Source: Planctomycetota bacterium
Lineage (GTDB): Bacteria > Planctomycetota > Phycisphaerae > Phycisphaerales > UBA1924
NCBI GenBank assembly: GCA_017303565.1
Contig: JAFLCM010000010.1
Span: 1-18,073, forward strand
DNA length: 18,073 nt
Direction: 5' to 3'
The notes under the pieces are model-generated. The model did not search any database, was not told the DNA's origin, and saw only the letters and a program-made list of their open reading frames with translations. Positions 14,131-18,073 of the stretch are shown here, one piece after another (the first letter of the stretch is position 1; each line of letters begins with the position of its first letter). Both the position numbers and the translations under genes were made by a program.

Positions 14131-14420
14131 TCGAGAGGCTCCGTTTCCTCTCAGCTTTGACACTAAGAGTTTAGTTCTCGGCTTCGGGCGCACACACCAG
14201 GCGGGCACCGGCGCAGAGTCAAGCCAGCCTCCGCCAAACCGCCGAAACCCTCGATTTCGCAGCGGAGAACGGCTCACCAAGTCGGGCGATCTTGATGGCT
14301 CGTGTAGATCCTCCACAGATGCGGCACAGTGGCTGGAAATAGCGAGTGTGTGATCTGGGATCGCCTCTTTGCGCCCGCTTTTTCTTTGCGCCGAACGTTT
14401 TGGCGGACTGGTGAAACGAT
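14131..14420. other. Intergenic stretch between RuvB-like and amidoligase genes
   Basis: About 290 bases with no supported gene. The RuvB-like frame stays open to 14316, but the extension is Arg/Pro-rich and has no start signal. The stretch holds the ACTAAAC motif at 14169-14175 and a 9-bp direct repeat CTTTGCGCC (14367-14375 and 14384-14392). No clear terminator for the amidoligase gene is visible. Confidence 0.5.
14162..14179 (-). promoter_or_regulatory. ACTAAAC motif upstream of the RuvB-like gene
   Basis: On the minus strand this reads GAGAACTAAACTC, ending 38 nt before the ATG at 14130. ACTAA at 14162-14166 and TTAGT at 14171-14175 also form a 5-bp inverted repeat with a 4-nt spacer. 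It is one of four copies that sit upstream of element genes in gene orientation. Confidence 0.5.
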
Positions 14421-15431
14421 TTAGCGGGCTGGTTCTTCGGAGGTTGGCTGGTCCTGCGTCAGCCCAGGAGTGCCGTGGAGCGGACTCGGCTGCGGCGGCG
14501 TCCGTTCCAGAGGAGGCTCGACCTCCGCCGTCCGCCTTTGGGCGTTCAACTGCTTCCAGCGGCGGAGCAGAAACCGACCCGTCTCTCGAAGCTCAGGATC
14601 GACCGTCTTGAACACCCTCGTATTGGGCTTGAACCCAAGCGTCACGAGCATCCGCATGAGGCTCGCCTTGTCGTTGATCAGAGGCCTTGGAGCGGCCTTG
14701 CAGTTACGCTGGAGCGAATGGTCAACCAGCCTCAGGCAGAGGTTCCGCCAATGCCGCAGCTTCTCGAAGTCGAGGCTGCCTTGATGCTGACGGAATTCGA
14801 TGCGTGGGTTGGAGCCGAAAGAGTGGGTGAGATTGAAGCCCCAATAGCGGTCGAAGCCCAGGCGGCCCAGAGCAGCGTGACAGTCTTTGAGCGAGCGGCA
14901 CTCGTGAAAGAACTTCGACGGACTCGGCATCGGCTTGCAGAAGGGGTTCTCTCGGCGAGAAGGAGCGACAAGACCAAACACGACCGGCTCGAACCGATGG
15001 GCCAAGTTGTAGAACGACCGCAAGCGTTCAGGTCCGTCTCGAAGCTCTGGGAAGTCGAGGTGGAGGTGAACGCCCGTTGAGCGGTTCTGTCGAGCGCCGA
15101 GGTAGCGTGAGATATCGCAGAGCTTCTTGACGACGAGATCGAAGTCTGCGGTGCCGGTGAGGATGCGAGTCTTGACCTCAACCTGAACCCATTCAATGCC
15201 TCTGTACACCGATTCGCCGACGATACTGCTGTCATGCTCGACAACCACGTCGAGGTTGTCGCCGACTGGCGCATGGCTGTAACTTCGAGCAGCGGCCCGC
15301 AATCCGTTGGCGGTCAGGATCTGAGCCATCTTCACCCGCAAGTCTTGCTGGCTCCCACCGCCGATCAGCGGAATGGCCATCTCGATTTCGATTCCGATTC
15401 GGCGAGAGCGGTTGAGCGTGCTGCTGAGCAT
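14421..15431 (-). CDS. Amidoligase-family enzyme (glutamine-synthetase/GCS-like fold)
   Basis: A 336-aa protein of the Amidoligase_2 type, related to gamma-glutamylcysteine ligase and glutamine synthetase. These ATP-dependent enzymes join a carboxylate to an amine. Visible elements are RRIGIEIEMAIPL at the N-terminus, VVVEHDSSIVGES, VQVEVKTRIL, STGVHLHLDFPEL, YWGFNLTHSF and RIEFRQHQGSLDFEKLRHW. These hold the Glu, His and Arg residues expected for metal, ATP and acyl-phosphate binding. The last 45 residues are a Pro/Glu/Thr-rich, likely disordered tail. The only ribosome-binding site is weak (GAG close to the ATG), but a later start would remove the GIEIEM strand. Family members occur in phages and plasmids, often with gamma-glutamyl cyclotransferases or peptide tags; none is recognised here. 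The substrate is unknown. Confidence 0.85.
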   Translation of the reverse strand: MLSSTLNRSRRIGIEIEMAIPLIGGGSQQDLRVKMAQILTANGLRAAARSYSHAPVGDNLDVVVEHDSSIVGESVYRGIEWVQVEVKTRILTGTADFDLVVKKLCDISRYLGARQNRSTGVHLHLDFPELRDGPERLRSFYNLAHRFEPVVFGLVAPSRRENPFCKPMPSPSKFFHECRSLKDCHAALGRLGFDRYWGFNLTHSFGSNPRIEFRQHQGSLDFEKLRHWRNLCLRLVDHSLQRNCKAAPRPLINDKASLMRMLVTLGFKPNTRVFKTVDPELRETGRFLLRRWKQLNAQRRTAEVEPPLERTPPQPSPLHGTPGLTQDQPTSEEPAR

Positions 15432-15450
15432 TCCGCTCAGGAACTCCGAG

Positions 15451-15463
15451 GAGGTTTAGTCCT
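15451..15463 (-). promoter_or_regulatory. ACTAAAC motif upstream of the amidoligase gene
   Basis: On the minus strand this reads AGGACTAAACCTC, ending 22 nt before the ATG at 15431. It matches the copies upstream of the RuvB-like gene and the two small plus-strand genes. The short distance leaves little room for a separate promoter between the motif and the start. Confidence 0.5.
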
Positions 15464-15546
15464 GCCTCGCTGAACACGACTCCACGCATAACGATTCGGC
15501 AAGAGGCCATGCCCCCTCTCCCTCCCCCCCTCTTTCAAATAGGAGT

Positions 15547-15556
15547 CCCATATGGG
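15547..15556. promoter_or_regulatory. 10-bp palindrome in the intergenic region
   Basis: CCCATATGGG is a perfect palindrome about 115 bp upstream of the amidoligase start and 76 bp past the stop of the next minus-strand gene. It follows a pyrimidine-rich stretch at 15509-15532. A protein-binding site is possible but unsupported beyond symmetry. Confidence 0.3.
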
Positions 15557-15631
15557 TTCCCTAGGCGGGAGACCTCATGGCATGCGCAGCTACGGTCTTT
15601 GAGTCGGTCCTTGAGGTGTAGGTGGCGGCAA

Positions 15632-15964
15632 CTAGAAGGGCAGATCTTCCCAGTCGATGGCGCTTTCACGAGCTTTGACGATTCGGTTTTCCAGATCCGA
15701 CTGAATCAGTGGAAGGGCGAAGAACAGGTCGTTGCCGTCTCGGCATCGAAACACGTACGTTTCGCCCCCGATGAAGAACTCCGCATCGAAGAACTCGTAC
15801 CCAAACTGGGCAACGAGTCGGACTTCAGGCAAGGTGTCCACCTTGGTCTGCCAATACCAGACACTCCACCTGTCTGCACCTTCTCCCACAATGCCAGCGT
15901 GGGTTGCCCCGGTGCCGCTCAAGTCTTCTGTTGGTCTACTCAATCTCGACTGAACCAGTATCAT
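15632..15964 (-). CDS. Hypothetical protein with SSB-like C-terminal tip
   Basis: A 110-aa protein of unrecognised family. The start at 15964 is chosen for AGGAG 8 nt upstream. The central part is strand-rich with many aromatic residues (WSVWYWQTKV, RLVAQFGYEFFDAEFFIGG, TYVFRCRDGN), suggesting a small beta-barrel or sandwich. The last residues are AIDWEDLPF: acidic, then a hydrophobic-Pro-Phe end, very like the DDDIPF tip by which bacterial SSB recruits RecQ, RecO, PriA and exonucleases. The terminal Phe is exactly at the C-terminus, as SSB tips require. The body does not show a clear SSB OB-fold signature, so it may be a divergent ssDNA-binding protein or a mimic of the SSB tip. It may be made with the element's other DNA-processing proteins. 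Confidence 0.65.
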   Translation of the reverse strand: MILVQSRLSRPTEDLSGTGATHAGIVGEGADRWSVWYWQTKVDTLPEVRLVAQFGYEFFDAEFFIGGETYVFRCRDGNDLFFALPLIQSDLENRIVKARESAIDWEDLPF

Positions 15965-16130
15965 CCGATGCGCTCCTGTCTGCCCGATGGCAGTTCGGAG
16001 AAGAATCGACATTGTGGGGATACTGGCAATCGCATTCCACGCTCTTGCTGAAGCGGGCGTTGAGAGTGACCGCAACCATCGGGCGACTCTGATTGCCAAG
16101 AGCTTTGGGAGCGGTCAACGCCATGCGACG

Positions 16131-16146
16131 CAGGACTAAACTCCTG
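16131..16146 (+). promoter_or_regulatory. ACTAAAC motif inside a perfect hairpin, upstream of the 16207 gene
   Basis: CAGGA and TCCTG pair around the loop CTAAAC. Outer bases GCGA (16125-16128) and TCGC (16147-16150) extend the stem across a 2-nt bulge. ACTAAAC ends 65 nt before the ATG at 16207. It also lies between two divergent genes, so it could affect both. Confidence 0.5.
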
Positions 16147-16206
16147 TCGCTGCGCCGATGGGCACGTCGCTGCTCTTTCTGCGGCGCTACTCCTCGGAGC
16201 TTGCCC

Positions 16207-16479
16207 ATGCCCAAGACTGTGACTGTTCGAGATGATGCCGTTGTTCTCGAACTGGACGAGGCCCAGTTTGGCCTCCTTGACCGAGCCTTGAGTGGTTACG
16301 CCAAAGCCCTCGAAGCAGCCCGTGACCTTGGAGTGATCTCTCACGAGACCTTCTGCGGCAAAGCTGACCGTGCCCGGGCAGTGCAGTACCTCGTCTGGGA
16401 AGCCAAGGACAAGTTCGAGATTGCCAAGCGGCACCTCGCTACGCCGAAGCAGGCATGTGACGCAAGCGAGCCGAGCTAA
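16207..16479 (+). CDS. Small hypothetical protein (helical)
   Basis: A 90-aa protein of unknown family. The frame is open to 16093, but the ATG at 16207 with GGAG 7 nt upstream gives a natural start (MPKTVTVRDDAVVLELDEAQ). A short strand pair is followed by long helices rich in Ala, Leu and charged residues (FGLLDRALSGYAKALEAARD, QYLVWEAKDKFEIAKRHL). No signal peptide, membrane segment or catalytic motif is visible. Its leader matches that of the 53-aa gene downstream, including ACTAAAC at the same distance, so the two are probably expressed together under the same signal. A regulatory or antidote-type role is possible for such a small charged helical protein, but nothing proves it. Confidence 0.65.
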   Translation: MPKTVTVRDDAVVLELDEAQFGLLDRALSGYAKALEAARDLGVISHETFCGKADRARAVQYLVWEAKDKFEIAKRHLATPKQACDASEPS

Positions 16480-16624
16480 ACGTCGGCGTTGAACCCGAAC
16501 ATCAGCGTCGCCTGGGGTTGGCGACCTCCGAGCATGCGCCGCTACTGAGCGTCTTCTTGGCCACGTGTTCACTCGCTGACGGCATGCGCACGGGGCGACC
16601 GTCCTGGCCCTGCTCCTGATTGCC

Positions 16625-16641
16625 CAGAACTAAACTCTCTG
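16625..16641 (+). promoter_or_regulatory. ACTAAAC motif upstream of the 53-aa gene
   Basis: CAGA and TCTG pair around a loop containing ACTAAAC (16629-16635), which ends 65 nt before the ATG at 16701. CACG(C)TCGCTGC follows at the same 28-nt offset as in the leader of the 16207 gene. This spacing match argues for a conserved leader or promoter. Confidence 0.5.
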
Positions 16642-16700
16642 TTCGACTCTGAGTGTCACGCTCGCTGCCTTAGAGCAAGCGCTCACAAAGGAGTCAGTCA

Positions 16701-16862
16701 ATGCCGTTGTACAACGACTACCGGGTCACGATCCGAACCAGCACAGGCGGAACCGTCCAGATCGTCATCTCTGCTTTGGACAGCGGCAACGCCAGTCGAA
16801 CCGCCGCCAGCATGTTTCCTGGCTCAACAGTCACGATGGTCGAGATGATCCGTTGTGGCTAA
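16701..16862 (+). CDS. Small protein, 53 aa
   Basis: Unrecognised short gene with good signals: AGGAG about 7-8 nt before the ATG and a TAA stop. The product begins MPLYNDYRVTIRTSTGGTVQ and ends TVTMVEMIRCG. It looks like a compact beta-rich domain with strands VTIRTS, VQIVIS and VTMVEMI and a helix in between (SGNASRTAASMF). No export signal is present. The codon pattern and the leader shared with the 16207 gene support it as a real gene rather than chance. The beta-alpha-beta layout could suit a small nucleic-acid-binding or partner-binding protein; the function is unknown. Confidence 0.65.
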   Translation: MPLYNDYRVTIRTSTGGTVQIVISALDSGNASRTAASMFPGSTVTMVEMIRCG

Positions 16863-16920
16863 GCCGCAGCCAGCATGCCATCCGAGGTTGCTCGCAAGCC
16901 TGCTTTCTGTCTGGCTTGGT

Positions 16921-17379
16921 TCAAGCGCCCAATCTGAACTGATCGTTGATGTCTTCGCCGTTCAACTTGCGCTGACGAGCGACTCGCTTGGGGTACTCGG
17001 CTTCAAGCTCAGCCGCCTTCTCCTTGGCCACAAAGGGCTGCGGGTGGAACTTCACCACGCTGAAGGCTGAACCCTTGTAGAGCGAGTTGTAGACGTAGAC
17101 CGCTGCAAAGCGGTCTATGCCATTTTGGAGCGTGTGGCGGTCGATCCTGAACGACGAGAAGAGGGCGTCGATGAACTTCTGAGCCTTTACGGTCGGATGG
17201 AGGACTGCGGAAAGTTTAGTTCCGTCCTCCGGCCGCTCGTTGCCGTCGAGTTCGACAACGACCTCGTAGATGTGCTTGCCGTCGTCGGTCGGAACGGCTC
17301 GGACGGAGACGAGACGAGCGAGGTACTCACCCGGCTCAATGATCGGGTTGGAAAACACTGCTGAGTAATTGGCTGACAT
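16921..17379 (-). CDS. Hypothetical phage-type protein, possibly OB-fold/ssDNA-binding
   Basis: A 152-aa protein. The start at 17379 is chosen for AAGGAG 5 nt upstream. It opens NPIIEPGEYLARLVSVRAVPTD, then KHIYEVVVELDGNERPEDGTKL, LHPTVKAQKFIDALFSSF, RFAAVYVYN and a charged helical end (KEKAAELEAEYPKRVARQRK). The order proline-Gly-x-Tyr, strands carrying a polar-hydrophobic pattern, helix, then strands resembles DUF669-like phage proteins proposed to bind single-stranded DNA. No SSB-type acidic tip is present; that tip is on the separate protein at 15632. One copy of the ACTAAAC motif falls inside this gene (coding Thr-Lys-Leu). An inverted repeat lies just upstream of the start. The DNA-binding role is a guess from layout. 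Confidence 0.65.
   Translation of the reverse strand: MSANYSAVFSNPIIEPGEYLARLVSVRAVPTDDGKHIYEVVVELDGNERPEDGTKLSAVLHPTVKAQKFIDALFSSFRIDRHTLQNGIDRFAAVYVYNSLYKGSAFSVVKFHPQPFVAKEKAAELEAEYPKRVARQRKLNGEDINDQFRLGA
17207..17224 (-). repeat. ACTAAAC motif copy inside a coding sequence
   Basis: On the minus strand this reads CGGAACTAAACTTTCCG, with a 5-bp stem CGGAA/TTCCG around the motif. It lies within the 16921-17379 gene, so part of the match may come from coding need. Confidence 0.4.
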
Positions 17380-17402
17380 GGAAACTCCTTGGGATTGACC
17401 CA

Positions 17403-17419
17403 TTAACTGGACTAGTTAA
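17403..17419. promoter_or_regulatory. Inverted repeat upstream of the 17379 start
   Basis: TTAACT and AGTTAA flank a 5-nt spacer (GGACT), 24 to 40 nt upstream of the minus-strand ATG at 17379. The AT-rich symmetry in a GC-rich background and the position suit an operator or an overlapping promoter. Confidence 0.4.
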
Positions 17420-17481
17420 CGAGTTCAACAAGGGGGTTCCGGACTCCTTCTTTGGCGTCGCAGAATTCGGAGAGGGTTCTC

Positions 17482-18073
17482 TCAAGAGGTGGGTGGACTG
17501 TTCTCAGAGTGGGTCTCGAAGAGAAACGTCACGAGTGCTGATGCAGCACCGACAGCCAGTCGGGCGTGTCGGGGAGACAGCCCTTTCGACTGCCCATGCT
17601 TGCCGTGACCTGTGCCGTAGAGGTTGCGAATCTCGGCCAGTCCCTGAGCGATGGTGGCCAGATTGCCCAGTACGGCCTTGATGCTCTTCGCCCCTTTGGC
17701 TGCATCTGGGACCGAATCCGGAACGAGCTTCAACTCCTCAGCCGTTCGCCTGACGAGTGGCGATACATCGAGCTTGTCTATCCCAGCGACCCCTCGTTCC
17801 GTCAAAATCGTCTTGCAGCAGGTTTCGACGAGTTCCTTGGCTTGACCGATTGCCAGATCGGGGTCTGAGGCAACGGCTGCTTCGAGCCGCTGGATCTGAG
17901 CAGCGAGGTACTGTGAGTTTACCACCGCTGCTTTGGCCTTGAGGTGCTTGAGAGCAGCAGAGTGGCCCGTGGCCAGTAACCGTCCATTCTGAAACTCGTA
18001 GCCGTCCCTCTTCAGCCAAGCCACGAGAGACTCGACGGATCGCTTGTACAGAGCCGCATCACCCGGGAAGGAG
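17482..18073 (-). CDS. Abortive-infection family protein, Abi_C domain (5' partial)
   Basis: The frame has no stop up to the right edge, so the N-terminal part lies outside the window; about 196 codons are seen. The C-terminal part carries the Abi_C pattern: QYLAAQIQRLEAAVASDPDLA, IGQAKELVETCCKTIL, a variable middle (LDVSPLVRRTAEELKL), VLGNLATIAQGLAEIRNLYG, TGHGKHG and RHARLAVGAASALVTFLFET. This domain ends proteins linked with abortive infection, in which an infected cell is sacrificed or stalled to stop phage spread. The edge residues (FPGDAALYKRSVESLVAWLK) fit the region preceding the domain in such proteins. The mechanism is not known from the sequence. It is probably the first visible sign of a defence cargo in the element. 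Confidence 0.82.
   Translation of the reverse strand, partial: SFPGDAALYKRSVESLVAWLKRDGYEFQNGRLLATGHSAALKHLKAKAAVVNSQYLAAQIQRLEAAVASDPDLAIGQAKELVETCCKTILTERGVAGIDKLDVSPLVRRTAEELKLVPDSVPDAAKGAKSIKAVLGNLATIAQGLAEIRNLYGTGHGKHGQSKGLSPRHARLAVGAASALVTFLFETHSENSPPTS

Noticed and set aside
15509..15532. Pyrimidine-rich tract as an origin or triplex element
   Set aside because: No iterons, DnaA boxes or replication gene accompany it.
16629..16650. Reading ACTAAAC sites as ECF-sigma promoters (GGAAC-type -35 with TCTGA-type -10)
   Set aside because: Only the copy at 16629 has a TCTGA at a suitable spacing; the other three do not, so the promoter class is left open.
1..18073. CRISPR arrays, rRNA genes, retron or DGR structures
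   Set aside because: No regularly spaced long direct repeats, rRNA signatures or reverse-transcriptase motifs were found on either strand.

Overview
The window looks like a piece of a Planctomycetota chromosome, most likely of the Phycisphaerales type. The reasons are the very high GC of the left half, a secreted protein ending in a PEP-CTERM-like tail (VPAP, glycine-rich hydrophobic stretch, RRRR), and a tyrosine-recombinase remnant of a style common in planctomycetes. No tool was run, so all family names rest on reading motifs by eye.

Positions 1 to about 6900 hold ordinary chromosomal genes: the 3' part of a secreted protein with a Lys/Pro-rich tail, a GmhB-like HAD phosphatase translationally coupled to a small unknown gene, a PEP-CTERM-like secreted protein, dihydrolipoyl dehydrogenase, a secreted choloylglycine-hydrolase/penicillin-V-acylase-like amidase, and a lipoprotein alpha-carbonic anhydrase. 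A 13-bp direct repeat at 2168-2204 looks like a leftover end of an IS481-type insertion sequence.

Positions 6993 to 9241 are a junction zone. It contains the C-terminal half of a broken tyrosine integrase, a complete antisense DUF3800 gene whose stop shares a TGATCA palindrome with the integrase stop, 12-bp tandem repeats that resemble an integrase tail, and then the 3' half of a tRNA-Gly(CCC) on the minus strand, still followed by its own terminator. This tRNA half is best read as the attachment-site scar of an integrated element lying to its right. A second, more decayed copy of the same anticodon-arm/T-arm sequence lies at 9922-9960, so an AP2-domain gene sits between two att-like repeats.

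From about 9242 to the right edge the DNA has lower GC and is packed with small genes of mobile-element character. They are an AP2-like DNA-binding protein, a probably frameshifted HTH/excisionase-like gene, a small Cys-containing unknown gene with a palindrome over its start codon, an ART-like phage-type protein, a complete tyrosine recombinase, an HTH protein overlapping a RuvB-like AAA+ helicase gene, an amidoligase, a 110-aa protein ending in an SSB-like acidic tip (DWEDLPF), two small unknown proteins with matching 5' leaders, a possible OB-fold/ssDNA-binding protein, and the C-terminal part of an abortive-infection (Abi_C) protein that runs off the right edge. No conjugation, capsid or plasmid-replication gene is visible.

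The most notable unexplained signal is a motif, roughly RGRACTAAACYY, found upstream of four element genes and always pointing the same way as the gene. In two of them it lies at exactly the same distance from the ATG, and the leaders match elsewhere too. It occurs once more inside a coding region. This suggests a shared regulatory signal in an integrative element that carries a RuvB-like motor, an amidoligase and a probable defence gene.
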